DNA from: Actinomycetota bacterium
Lineage (GTDB): Bacteria > Actinomycetota > Thermoleophilia > Gaiellales > Gaiellaceae
Direction: 5' to 3'
Length of the DNA stretch: 45,560 nucleotides
Assembly (NCBI GenBank): GCA_013697275.1
Contig: JACCXC010000100.1
Location: forward strand, 1-45,560
Positions within the stretch are counted from its first letter, which is position 1. Each line of letters begins with the position of its first letter. Below, one piece after another: positions 1 to 7,492 of the stretch. A program made the translations under genes and the position numbers. The notes below the pieces were generated by a model that saw nothing but the letters and a program-made list of their open reading frames with translations, searched no databases and had not been told where the DNA came from.

Positions 1-58
1 CGCCGGGGGACGGGCTGCGCTTCGGTACCGACGCGGAAGCTACCCCGCGACGATCCTC

Positions 59-646
59 CTAATCGTTCCGCGAGCTCGCGACCGAGGACACGCACTTGCC
101 GTACGCGTTCCGGCCCTCGCCGAAGACCTGGGCGAACGTCTTGCCGGCGTTCGCCGTCCCGGCCATGGCCGCCGTGAAGGCCGCCGGGTCGTTCTTCCAG
201 CTTCGGCACGTCTTCGCAGCGTTCACGAACGCGGCGCGACGGGCCTGGTTTCGCGCCCGCGCCACGGAGGAGACGCACTTGCCGTAAGCGTTCGCCCCGG
301 TGCCGTACACCTGCTCGAAGGTCTTCCCCTGGTTCGGCGTGCCGGCGACTGCGGCGGCGAACAAGGCCGAATCGGCCTTCCAGGCAGCGCACGTCTTCGC
401 GGCATTCATCCGCGCCTGCTGCATCGCGGCGGCCTCCCGCCTCGAGCAGTTCCGGAGGGCGGCGCGCGGGCTCCGGGTCAAGGGTGCGAAGGCCGCGTTG
501 AAGTTACGGGCGCCCATCTGCGCCTTGACGTTCTGGCACACCTTGACCGTCGCGTTCTGGTTCGCGTGCTCGTCCGGCCCGCCGGCTGCGGCGGTCGGCG
601 CGAGCGCTAGCGCGACGGCCGTCGTGACGATTCCAAGCTTCAGCAT
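59..646 (-). CDS. Secreted protein with tandem Cys-containing repeats
   Basis: Not recognised as a named family. I chose ATG at 646 over the upstream TTG at 667 because AAGGAGG lies a few bases before it. The product (195 aa) opens with a short hydrophobic signal peptide ending near an Ala-rich cleavage site, so it is probably exported. The C-terminal half holds two near-identical repeats of about 47 residues. Each has a K-T-C-x2-W-K start, an A-G-T-x-N-x-G-K-T-F-x-Q-V core and an N-A-Y-G-K-C-V-S-S-V-A end. Each repeat has two Cys, suggesting an intra-repeat disulfide. A more degenerate unit may precede them around residues 40-80. It faces the carboxyltransferase gene across a 115-bp divergent promoter region. 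No enzyme motif is visible, and a binding or structural role is only a guess. Confidence 0.8.
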   Translation of the reverse strand: MLKLGIVTTAVALALAPTAAAGGPDEHANQNATVKVCQNVKAQMGARNFNAAFAPLTRSPRAALRNCSRREAAAMQQARMNAAKTCAAWKADSALFAAAVAGTPNQGKTFEQVYGTGANAYGKCVSSVARARNQARRAAFVNAAKTCRSWKNDPAAFTAAMAGTANAGKTFAQVFGEGRNAYGKCVSSVASSRND

Positions 647-674
647 GTCCCTCCTTGGGTTCAGCAACCTTCTG

Positions 675-680
675 ACAGTA
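675..680 (-). promoter_or_regulatory. Candidate -10 box of the secreted repeat protein gene
   Basis: TACTGT on the minus strand, about 29 bp upstream of the ATG at 646, leaves a short leader that includes the AAGGAGG ribosome-binding site. The -35 region would fall close to the direct repeats at 703-730. Confidence 0.4.
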
Positions 681-702
681 ACCCGGGGCTATTGGTCTTC
701 CC

Positions 703-730
703 TAAGCAGTCCGTAAGCAAGGCGTAAGCG
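703..730. promoter_or_regulatory. Three direct repeats with 11-bp period between divergent genes
   Basis: TAAGCA, TAAGCA and TAAGCG start at 703, 714 and 725, each separated by exactly 5 bp; extended leftward they read CTAAGC, GTAAGC, GTAAGC. An 11-bp direct-repeat period on one helix face is the usual binding-site geometry of OmpR/PhoB-type response regulators. The array lies between the -10 boxes of the secreted protein (675-680, minus) and the carboxyltransferase (750-755, plus), covering the latter's expected -35 region. The regulator is not identified. Confidence 0.55.
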
Positions 731-749
731 TCTCCCGGGAAGAGCGGCA

Positions 750-755
750 TAGGCT
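750..755 (+). promoter_or_regulatory. Candidate -10 box, leaderless start of acyl-CoA carboxylase beta
   Basis: TAGGCT is followed by 6 bp and then the GTG start at 762, with no Shine-Dalgarno sequence. This places the transcription start at or next to the start codon. Confidence 0.5.
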
Positions 756-761
756 TAGGCC

Positions 762-2321
762 GTGATCCTCGAGTCGCGCGTCGACCCCTCTGCGCCCGGC
801 TTCGCGCAGAACCGGGCCCGCATGGAGGAGCTCGTCGCGGAGCTCCGGACACGAAGCGCCCAGGTCAACCAGGGCGGCGGCCCCGGGTCGGTCGAGCGTC
901 ACCACGAGCGCGGAAAGCTCCTCGCCCGCGAGCGGATCGACCGGCTCGTCGATCCCGGGTCGGCCTTCCTCGAGCTGAACGCCCTCGCCGCCTCGGATCT
1001 CTACGACGGGGATGCGCCGGCCGCCGGAATCGTGACCGGGATCGGCGTCGTCGAGGGCCAGGAGTGCGTGATCGTTGCGAACGACGCGACGGTCAAGGGC
1101 GGCACGTACTACCCGCTCACGGTGAAGAAGCACTTGCGGGCGCAGGAGGTCGCCGAGCAGAACCGCCTCCCCTGCATCTACCTGGTCGACTCCGGCGGCG
1201 CCTTCCTCCCCATGCAGGACGAGGTCTTCCCCGACCGCGAGCACTTCGGACGGATCTTCTTCAACCAGGCGCGCATGTCGGCCGCGGGGATCCCGCAGGT
1301 CGCTGTCGTCATGGGCTCTTGCACCGCCGGCGGGGCCTACGTCCCAGCGATGAGCGACGAGACGGTGATCGTCAAGGGGACCGGGACGATCTTCCTGGGC
1401 GGCCCGCCCCTCGTGAAGGCGGCGACCGGCGAGGAGGTGACGGCGGAGGAGCTCGGCGGCGCCGAGGTGCACTCTCGCGTGTCGGGCGTGACAGATCACT
1501 ACGCGCACTCGGACGAGCACGCGCTCGCCCTCGCGCGTGAGATCGTCGCGAACCTGAACGGCTCGCGCCCGCCGCTTCCGTGGGAGCCCGCCGACTCGGA
1601 GGAGCCGCTTCACGCCCCCGAAGACCTCTACGGAGTCATCCCCGAGGATCAACGCACGGGGTATGACGTCCGCGAGGTGATCGCCCGCCTCGTAGACGGA
1701 AGCCGCTTCCACGAGTTCAAGCCGCTCTACGGCGAGACGCTCGTCTGCGGCTTCGCGCACCTCGAGGGCTTCCCGGTCGGGATTCTCGCCAACAACGGCG
1801 TCCTCTTCTCCGAGTCGGCCCTCAAGGGCGCGCACTTCATCGAGCTCGCCTGCAAGCGGCGCGTCCCGCTCGTCTTCCTCCAGAACATCACCGGCTTCAT
1901 GGTCGGGAAGGAGTACGAGGCCGGCGGGATCGCGAAGGACGGGGCGAAGATGGTCACGGCAGTCGCCTGCGCGGAGGTGCCCAAGTTCACGGTGATCGTG
2001 GGTGGGTCGTTCGGTGCCGGGAACTACGGCATGTGCGGGCGCGCATTCTCTCCGCGCCAGCTCTGGATGTGGCCGAACGCGCGAATCTCGGTCATGGGCG
2101 GGGAGCAGGCGGCCACGGTGCTCTCGGCCGTCGGGCGCTCGGACCCGGAGGAGATCCGCGCGAAGTACGAGCGTGAGGGGAACCCTTACTACTCGACGGC
2201 CCGACTCTGGGACGACGGGGTGATCGACCCGGCCGACACCCGGCACGTCCTCGCGCTCGGGATTGCGGCGAGCCTGAACGCTCCCATCCCCGAGACCACG
2301 TTCGGCGTCTTCCGGATGTGA
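762..2321 (+). CDS. Acyl-CoA carboxylase beta subunit, methylcrotonyl-CoA carboxylase type
   Basis: This is the carboxyltransferase subunit of a biotin-dependent acyl-CoA carboxylase. It moves carboxyl from carboxybiotin to an acyl-CoA, here most likely 3-methylcrotonyl-CoA in leucine breakdown. At 519 aa it is full length, with N- and C-terminal crotonase-like carboxyltransferase halves. Visible landmarks are D-S-G-G-A-F-L-P at residues 143-150 and G-S-C-T-A-G-G-A-Y at 185-193. The KGGTYYPL stretch (112-119) and the [12 protein letters not shown] segment are typical of MCC beta rather than propionyl- or acetyl-CoA carboxylases. GTG at 762 follows a TANNNT box directly. A methylglutaconyl-CoA-hydratase-like gene and the biotin carboxylase lie 3-4 kb downstream, supporting a leucine pathway role. 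Substrate choice is inferred. Confidence 0.92.
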   Translation: MILESRVDPSAPGFAQNRARMEELVAELRTRSAQVNQGGGPGSVERHHERGKLLARERIDRLVDPGSAFLELNALAASDLYDGDAPAAGIVTGIGVVEGQECVIVANDATVKGGTYYPLTVKKHLRAQEVAEQNRLPCIYLVDSGGAFLPMQDEVFPDREHFGRIFFNQARMSAAGIPQVAVVMGSCTAGGAYVPAMSDETVIVKGTGTIFLGGPPLVKAATGEEVTAEELGGAEVHSRVSGVTDHYAHSDEHALALAREIVANLNGSRPPLPWEPADSEEPLHAPEDLYGVIPEDQRTGYDVREVIARLVDGSRFHEFKPLYGETLVCGFAHLEGFPVGILANNGVLFSESALKGAHFIELACKRRVPLVFLQNITGFMVGKEYEAGGIAKDGAKMVTAVACAEVPKFTVIVGGSFGAGNYGMCGRAFSPRQLWMWPNARISVMGGEQAATVLSAVGRSDPEEIRAKYEREGNPYYSTARLWDDGVIDPADTRHVLALGIAASLNAPIPETTFGVFRM

Positions 2322-2352
2322 GGGAATCGCCCGCGCGGGCATAACTGAGTCC

Positions 2353-2961
2353 TTGTCGCGCCGCCTCCTCATCGTTTTCCTCGCGCTCGGGCTGCTCGTG
2401 ACCGGCTGCACGGTCGAGGAGGCCGAAGAGAAGCCGTCCGCCGCCGGACCGGACCTGATGACGTACCGGGACGAGGACAAGGGCTTCTCGATCGAGGTTC
2501 CGAAGAGCTGGGGCGTCGTCCAGCCCGGCGAGAAGCCTCCCGAGGGCCTCGAGGCGATCTCGCTGCCCGAGAACGCGAGGCTTGTAGCCCTCTCGCCCGA
2601 GCGCGCCGACTCGGTCGAGGCCGGGGAGCTCGCAGCGCTCGCGCCGGCCCTCGTCGTGCAGGTCAACCCGACAGCCCGCGAGCTCGACTTCGAAGAGTTC
2701 GAGCGGGCGACGACGCAGGCCGTCCGCGCTTCAGCCGACGAGGAGACCTTCGAGAGTCAGGTCGTGGCGCTCCCACCCGGGGAGGCCGTCGAGTACACCT
2801 ACGAGAGGGCTGCCGAGGGCGGCGTCCGGTCGGGCGTAAGGCAATACGCGCTGCTCGTGGACGGCAAGCAGTACGTGCTCTCGTTCCAGACCGAGGCCGA
2901 CCGCCTCCACGGCGACACCGACCTGTTCGAGCAGATCGCCGACACCTTCAAGGTCGACTGA
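2353..2961 (+). CDS. Lipoprotein with PsbP/LpqN-like domain
   Basis: A 202-aa protein from a TTG start. The first 19 residues form a lipoprotein signal: two Arg, a hydrophobic stretch, then lipobox L-V-T-G-C with the lipidated Cys at 19. The mature part begins with an acidic linker. It continues with a domain whose pattern (a GFSIEVPKSW-like strand near residues 50-59, a late LLVDGKQYVLSFQT-like strand and a closing FEQIADTFKV helix) resembles the small alpha/beta fold of PsbP-, DUF1795- and LpqN-type proteins. It would sit on the outer face of the cytoplasmic membrane. It lies 31 bp after the carboxyltransferase, across a short GC palindrome (2329-2340), so it may be partly co-transcribed. 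Function unknown. Confidence 0.75.
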   Translation: MSRRLLIVFLALGLLVTGCTVEEAEEKPSAAGPDLMTYRDEDKGFSIEVPKSWGVVQPGEKPPEGLEAISLPENARLVALSPERADSVEAGELAALAPALVVQVNPTARELDFEEFERATTQAVRASADEETFESQVVALPPGEAVEYTYERAAEGGVRSGVRQYALLVDGKQYVLSFQTEADRLHGDTDLFEQIADTFKVD

Positions 2962-3006
2962 GAGCACGCCGCAAGACGGCGCGTGCGGGGGGATCTTCTC
3001 AACAGG

Positions 3007-3080
3007 GGAGGGCCCCGAAGCATGGAGACCGCTGACCGGCTGCGGCCGACCGACCGCGGGGTCGCTCCGGGGCCCACTCC
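3007..3080. repeat. Large imperfect inverted repeat between convergent genes
   Basis: Arms at about 3007-3021 and 3064-3080 pair with an 8-bp perfect core (GGGCCCCG against CGGGGCCC) and flanking matches, enclosing about 42 bp of GC-rich sequence. A smaller hairpin (about 2964-2986) precedes it. It lies between the stops of the lipoprotein gene (2961) and the oxidase gene (3140), so a shared bidirectional terminator is the simplest reading. A structured small RNA is possible. Confidence 0.5.
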
Positions 3081-3139
3081 ACTCTAGCCCGGGGCGCCGA
3101 AGCTCATCATCCGGCGTCTTTCTTCACGGTTGTAGATTC

Positions 3140-4192
3140 TTAGAGGATGACCGTCTCCGGAAACACCGCTCCGGCGGCGAATCGCTCCAGCCGATAGGGG
3201 GTCAGGTCGAAGCTCGACTCCCCCTCGAGGATCTCCTCGGCGAGCGCGCGTCCCACCGCGGGCGATTGCATGAACCCGTGGCCCGAGAACCCGCAGGCGG
3301 CGTAGACGCCCTCGGCGACCGGGCCGATGATCGGGTGCGCGTCCGGCGTCATGTCGTAGAGGCCGGCCCAGCCGCTCTCCACCAGAGCATTCGCGGCCGG
3401 CGCGAACCGCGCGGCCAGGCGGGCGCGACGATCTTCGAAGACCGACTCGTCGAGCCACGGCTCCGCCTCCCAGCGCGGCTCTGCGTCGGTCATCGCCAGT
3501 ACGAGCCGGTCGCCGCGGGCGCGGAAGTGGAAGCCCGTCTCGGCCTCGATCGTCATCGGCAGCCGGACGGGCAGATCCGGGATCTCCGAGGTCAGGAGGA
3601 GCTGGCGGACGAGCGGCCGGACAGGCAGCTCGATGCCGAAGCGGCGACCGACCTCAGCCGACCAGGCGCCGCAGGAGAGGACGACCACGTCGGCCTCGAT
3701 GTCCTCCACCCCCGTTCGCTCGCGCACCTCGACACCCAGCTCGATTGCGCGGCGGATCAGCTCGCGAGTGACCCCCGGCGGGTCGCCCACGCCGTCCGTC
3801 GCGCAGAAGACGGCTCCGACGACGTCGTCCGTGCGCAGGCCCAGGACGAAGCCCGGGTCGACGCGCTCCACCGCGACGCCCAGCTCGGCCTGAACCAAGC
3901 GGCGCTCCTCGAGCGCGGCGAGCCCGTCGCCGGTCGTAGCAAGGAAGAGGTAACCCACCTGGTCGAAGAACGGCGGGCCGAGCTCCTCGAAGAAGGCGAT
4001 CGACGCCTGGGCGAGGCGCACCTCCGCCGCAGTCGAGAACTGCTGCCGGACACCGCCCATCCCCTTGCTCGTCGCCCCCGAGACCAGCTCGCCTCGATCG
4101 CAGAGCACGACGTCCCGCGCACCGGCGAGCGCGAGGTGGTACGCGACGGACGCGCCTACTGAGCCGGAACCGGCGACGACGATTCGAGCCAT
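3140..4192 (-). CDS. FAD-dependent amine/amino-acid oxidoreductase (DAO family)
   Basis: A 350-aa flavoprotein of the D-amino acid oxidase / sarcosine oxidase beta fold. The N-terminal Rossmann motif is G-S-G-S-V-G at residues 8-13, the D-R-G-E acid ending strand two follows at 32-35, and the C-terminal FAD motif reads C-G-F-S-G-H-G-F. Such enzymes oxidise the C-N bond of an amino acid or N-methyl amine. The start overlaps the end of the DapA-family gene by 37 bp, so the two are co-transcribed and translationally linked. An oxidase or dehydrogenase beside a DapA-family lyase recalls the D-hydroxyproline dehydrogenase / pyrroline-hydroxycarboxylate deaminase pair, but no epimerase is present here, so the substrate is open. 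Confidence 0.85.
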   Translation of the reverse strand: MARIVVAGSGSVGASVAYHLALAGARDVVLCDRGELVSGATSKGMGGVRQQFSTAAEVRLAQASIAFFEELGPPFFDQVGYLFLATTGDGLAALEERRLVQAELGVAVERVDPGFVLGLRTDDVVGAVFCATDGVGDPPGVTRELIRRAIELGVEVRERTGVEDIEADVVVLSCGAWSAEVGRRFGIELPVRPLVRQLLLTSEIPDLPVRLPMTIEAETGFHFRARGDRLVLAMTDAEPRWEAEPWLDESVFEDRRARLAARFAPAANALVESGWAGLYDMTPDAHPIIGPVAEGVYAACGFSGHGFMQSPAVGRALAEEILEGESSFDLTPYRLERFAAGAVFPETVIL

Positions 4193-5034
4193 TCGGCCAC
4201 CGTCCGGTCGACCTGCGCGCGCTCCTCGTCCATCAGTGTGCGAAGCGGGCCTCGGACGTCCTCGCGGATGGGCACGCCGCGCCGCCCGAGGGCGCGCTTC
4301 GCCGCGGGGACGAACGGGAAACGCTCGAGCGCCGTTCGCAGGCCCCGCACCGTTTCGGCCGCCTCCTCGCTACGGTCCCGGACGAGCGCAGCGACGGGCT
4401 CGGGAAAGACCGACGCGAGCCCCGAGACGGCGCCCGCTGCTCCTGCCGCGAGCCCCTGCGGAATCAGCGCCTCGGCGCCGATGAAGACGTCGAGCCCATC
4501 GACTAGATACGGCTCCACGGCCTCCCAGGGCGTGTCCGAGACCTTCATCCCCGTGAGGTTCGGCGCCTCCTCGCGCACACGCTCGACGACCGAGAGCGGG
4601 ATCGGGTAGCCAGCCCGCGGGGCGAACTCGTAGAGATAGAAGGGGACCGGGGCGCAGGCGCTTGCGGCCGCGAGGAAGTGCGCCGCCAGAGCGGGCTCGT
4701 CGGGCGCGTAGTACGGAGGCGCGACGACCGCGACTCCCTCGATGCCGAGCTCGGCCGCGTGCGCGCAGAGGGCGACCGTCTCACCCGTCGTCTGCGCGCC
4801 GCAGTGAAGAACGACCGCGAGCCGGCCGGCGACGACCTCGACCACGAGCTTGGCGGCGCGCCGGCGCTCCTGACGGGTGAGGAGGATGCCCTCCCCGGTC
4901 GTTCCGAGCGCGAAGACGCCGTCGAGCCCGGCGCCGGCGAGGAAGTCGAGATAGGGCGCAAACGCCTCCTCGTCGAGGGCCTCCCCGCCCTCGCGGAGCG
5001 GGGTCAGGACGGCCGCTACGGTTCCGCGAAGCAC
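4156..5034 (-). CDS. DapA/N-acetylneuraminate lyase family aldolase or deaminase
   Basis: A 292-aa TIM-barrel class I aldolase-type enzyme. The pyruvate-binding G-T-T-G-E-G is at residues 44-49, the conserved Tyr falls in L-Y-E-F (Y135), and the Schiff-base Lys is K164 in G-M-K-V-S-D. The usual DapA Y-N-V-P-G-R-T motif is replaced by Y-E-F-A-P-R-A, so true dihydrodipicolinate synthase activity is unlikely. Relatives act on keto-sugars or hydroxyprolines. GTG at 5034 follows a TAGAGT box by 6 bp, predicting a leaderless mRNA that also carries the oxidase gene. The promoter overlaps that of the divergent hydratase gene. Confidence 0.85.
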   Translation of the reverse strand: MLRGTVAAVLTPLREGGEALDEEAFAPYLDFLAGAGLDGVFALGTTGEGILLTRQERRRAAKLVVEVVAGRLAVVLHCGAQTTGETVALCAHAAELGIEGVAVVAPPYYAPDEPALAAHFLAAASACAPVPFYLYEFAPRAGYPIPLSVVERVREEAPNLTGMKVSDTPWEAVEPYLVDGLDVFIGAEALIPQGLAAGAAGAVSGLASVFPEPVAALVRDRSEEAAETVRGLRTALERFPFVPAAKRALGRRGVPIREDVRGPLRTLMDEERAQVDRTVAEWLESSSPVPAQ

Positions 5035-5040
5035 AGGCGA

Positions 5041-5050
5041 ACTCTAGACT
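5041..5050. promoter_or_regulatory. Overlapping divergent -10 boxes
   Basis: On the minus strand TAGAGT (5041-5046) lies 6 bp before GTG 5034. On the plus strand TAGACT (5045-5050) would start transcription about 29 bp before ATG 5086. Because the two boxes share bases, the two directions should compete for polymerase. Confidence 0.4.
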
Positions 5051-5085
5051 CGCTCCCTCGTGCTCGGCGACCCCGATCCATCCAG

Positions 5086-5826
5086 ATGAGCGCGCTGAAG
5101 GTCGAACGCCGAGATCGGGTCTTGCACGTCACGCTGGCGCGCCCCGAGCGGAGAAACGCGTTCGACGCCGCGCTGATCCGCGAGCTCACGCAGGCCTTCG
5201 CCGACGTCGGCGACGCCAGGGCGGTCGTCCTCGCCGGAGACGGGCCGAGCTTCTGCGCGGGCGCGGACGTCGAGTGGCAGCGCTCGTCCATCGACCTCTC
5301 GTACGAGGAGAACGTCGAGGACGCGACCCGGCTCCTCCGGATGCTTCAGACGGTCGATGGCTGCCCGGCACCGGTCGTGATGCGCGTTCACGGATACGCG
5401 CTGGGGGGAGGCTCGGGGCTCGTCGCCTGCGCGGACGCGGCGGTCGCGGCGCCCGATTCGATCTTCGGCTTCTCCGAGGTGAAGCTCGGCATCATCCCGG
5501 CCGTCATTTCGCCCTTCGTGCTGGCGAAGATCGGTGCGTCGGCCAGGCGGCTGTTCGTCACGGGCGAGCGCTTCGGAGCGGACGTGGCTCTTCGGATCGG
5601 GCTCGTGGACGAGCTCGCCGACGACGCGGACGCCGCCGTTGGGCGGGTCCTGGGGGAGATCCTGTCCTCAGGCCCTGAGGCGGCCCGCGCGGCCAAGCGT
5701 CTCGTTCGGGAACCGCCGACGATCGCCGAGCTTCCCCGGCTCGCGGCCCGGATGCGCACGAGCGAGGAGGGCCAGGAGGGCCTTCGCGCCTTCCTCGAGA
5801 AGCGTCGACCTCTCTGGCGGGGCTGA
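5086..5826 (+). CDS. Enoyl-CoA hydratase family, methylglutaconyl-CoA hydratase-like
   Basis: A 246-aa crotonase-fold protein. The oxyanion-hole segment F-C-A-G-A-D is at 56-61, the second glycine-rich segment G-Y-A-L-G-G-G-S-G-L is at 103-112, and the catalytic-type Glu is E131 in F-S-E-V-K-L-G. The first of the two classical crotonase glutamates is replaced by Gly in G-G-G-S-G-L. From memory, bacterial methylglutaconyl-CoA hydratases (LiuC) show the same substitution together with a P-A-V-I-S-P-F signature, which is present here from residue 138. That fits hydration of 3-methylglutaconyl-CoA to HMG-CoA in leucine catabolism, between the two carboxylase genes. ATG 5086 is the first start in frame with the domain. 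Confidence 0.85.
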   Translation: MSALKVERRDRVLHVTLARPERRNAFDAALIRELTQAFADVGDARAVVLAGDGPSFCAGADVEWQRSSIDLSYEENVEDATRLLRMLQTVDGCPAPVVMRVHGYALGGGSGLVACADAAVAAPDSIFGFSEVKLGIIPAVISPFVLAKIGASARRLFVTGERFGADVALRIGLVDELADDADAAVGRVLGEILSSGPEAARAAKRLVREPPTIAELPRLAARMRTSEEGQEGLRAFLEKRRPLWRG

Positions 5827-5857
5827 GGACAACACAGAGATCGAATCGCCTGGGCCC

Positions 5858-5863
5858 TAAGCT
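5858..5863 (+). promoter_or_regulatory. Candidate -10 box, leaderless start of the biotin carboxylase gene
   Basis: TAAGCT, then 6 bp, then GTG at 5870, with no ribosome-binding site. The gene may therefore be transcribed on its own despite lying only 43 bp after the hydratase gene. Confidence 0.45.
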
Positions 5864-5869
5864 CTTGCC

Positions 5870-7492
5870 GTGTCCGAACGGAAGCCCGTCGAGCGGCTCC
5901 TCGTCGCGAACCGCGGCGAGATCGCCGTTCGGGTGTTCCGCACCTGTCGGCGGTTGGAGATCGAGACCGTCGCGGTCGCCGCGCCCGACGACGCCGGCGC
6001 GTTCCACACCCGCCAGGCCGACCAGGTCGTCGAGATCGGCTCGTATCTCGAGCCCGCGCACATCGTCGCCGCGGCAGAGCGCGCGAACGCCGCCGCCGTG
6101 CACCCGGGCTACGGGTTCCTCGCCGAGAGCGCGGACCTCGCCGAGGCTGTCACCGCGGCCGGACTGGTCTGGGTCGGGCCTCCACCGGATGTCCTCCGGG
6201 CTTCGGGGGACAAGCTCGCCGCCAAGCGCCTCGCGGAGGCTGCCGGCGTCCCGGTCGTAGAGACCGGTTCTCCCGACGAGGTCGGTTTTCCGCTGATGAT
6301 CAAGGCAGCGGCCGGCGGCGGCGGACGCGGGATGCGCCTCGTTCGCTCGCCGGAGGAGCTCGACGAGGCGCTCGCGGCTGCCCGGCGCGAGGCCAAGGGT
6401 GGTTTCGGCGATGACACGGTCTTCTTCGAGCGCTACGTGGAGCGCCCCCGCCATGTCGAGGTGCAGCTCCTCGGGGACGCTCACGGGGCGGTCATTCACC
6501 TGGGGGAGCGGGAGTGCTCGATCCAGCGGCGCCATCAGAAGGTGTTCGAGGAGAGCCCGTCGCCCGCGCTCGAGGCGGTCCGCCGGGCCGAGCTCACGGG
6601 CGCCGCCGTCGCGCTCGCGCGCGAGCTCGGCTATCAGGGCGCGGGAACGGCCGAGTTCATGCTGGACGGCGAGCGCTTCTACTTCCTCGAGCTGAACGCG
6701 CGGATCCAGGTCGAGCATCCCGTGACCGAGCTCGTGACGGGCATCGACCTCGTCGAGCAGCAGCTCCGCATGGCGGTGGGCGAGCCGCTCGCCCTCGAGT
6801 CCCGCGATCCCGAGGGTCACGCGGTAGAGGCGCGCCTCTACGCCGAGCACCCGCTGACCTTTCTGCCCCAGGCCGGCCGAGTGAACGCGCTGGCGCTGCC
6901 CGCGGGGATCCGCGTGGACGCAGGCGTCGAGGCCGGCGACGACGTCCCGGTCTCCTACGACCCGATGATCGCCAAGCTCGTCGCGGCGGGCGAGACCCGG
7001 GACGAGGCCCTCGACGCGCTCGCGACCGCGCTGTCTGAGACCCGCGTCGCCGGCGTCACCACCAACCTCCCCTTCCTGCGCTGGCTCGTACGGCATCCCG
7101 AGCTTCGAGCCGGCCGCACGACGACGGCCTTCCTGACCGAGCATGCGCCGCTCTCTCGCTACCCGCACGTCCCTGCGGTGTGGCAAGGCGGCTGGCGCCT
7201 GAACGCTGACGTCGTCCGGCCGCGGCCGCCGCCGGTGCTCGAGACCGCAGCGCACCCGACCGACCCGGGCGGGCACGCCGACCGGATCGTCGCCCCCATG
7301 CCCGGCGTGGTGATCCGGGTTCTGGCCGAGGAGGGTGCCCGGGTCGAGCCGCGGCAGCCGCTCGTCGTCCTCGAGGCGATGAAGATGGAGACGCCGCTCG
7401 CCTCGCCCTTCGAGGCGACCGTGAAGAAGATCAATGTCGCGGAGGGCGACCGGGTCGCCGGGGGCGCCGTCCTCATCGAGCTCGAGGACTAG
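5870..7492 (+). CDS. Acyl-CoA carboxylase alpha subunit (biotin carboxylase plus biotin carrier), short form
   Basis: A 540-aa ATP-grasp biotin carboxylase fused to a biotinyl carrier domain, partner of the carboxyltransferase at 762. The biotin carboxylase domain spans about residues 8-450 with A-A-G-G-G-G-R-G-M at 147-155 and E-L-N-A-R-I-Q-V-E-H around 283. The carrier domain occupies about 470-540, with biotin-accepting Lys K505 in E-A-M-K-M. Methylcrotonyl/propionyl-type alpha subunits are usually about 650-670 residues because a beta-barrel BT domain lies between the two; here only about 50 linker residues remain. Function in leucine breakdown is inferred from neighbours. The stop codon abuts that of the convergent SDR gene. 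Confidence 0.92.
   Translation: MSERKPVERLLVANRGEIAVRVFRTCRRLEIETVAVAAPDDAGAFHTRQADQVVEIGSYLEPAHIVAAAERANAAAVHPGYGFLAESADLAEAVTAAGLVWVGPPPDVLRASGDKLAAKRLAEAAGVPVVETGSPDEVGFPLMIKAAAGGGGRGMRLVRSPEELDEALAAARREAKGGFGDDTVFFERYVERPRHVEVQLLGDAHGAVIHLGERECSIQRRHQKVFEESPSPALEAVRRAELTGAAVALARELGYQGAGTAEFMLDGERFYFLELNARIQVEHPVTELVTGIDLVEQQLRMAVGEPLALESRDPEGHAVEARLYAEHPLTFLPQAGRVNALALPAGIRVDAGVEAGDDVPVSYDPMIAKLVAAGETRDEALDALATALSETRVAGVTTNLPFLRWLVRHPELRAGRTTTAFLTEHAPLSRYPHVPAVWQGGWRLNADVVRPRPPPVLETAAHPTDPGGHADRIVAPMPGVVIRVLAEEGARVEPRQPLVVLEAMKMETPLASPFEATVKKINVAEGDRVAGGAVLIELED

Noticed and set aside
702-2666. 654-codon open frame antisense to the carboxyltransferase and lipoprotein genes
   Set aside because: It lies opposite well-supported genes, is rich in Arg/Asp/Glu/Gly shadow composition and shows no domain; long antisense frames are expected in GC-rich codon-biased DNA.
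4678-5085. Upstream extension of the enoyl-CoA hydratase frame
   Set aside because: This part is antisense to the DapA-family gene and the crotonase domain begins at 5086.
5558-7276. 572-codon open frame antisense to the biotin carboxylase gene
   Set aside because: Same shadow effect; no recognisable motif.
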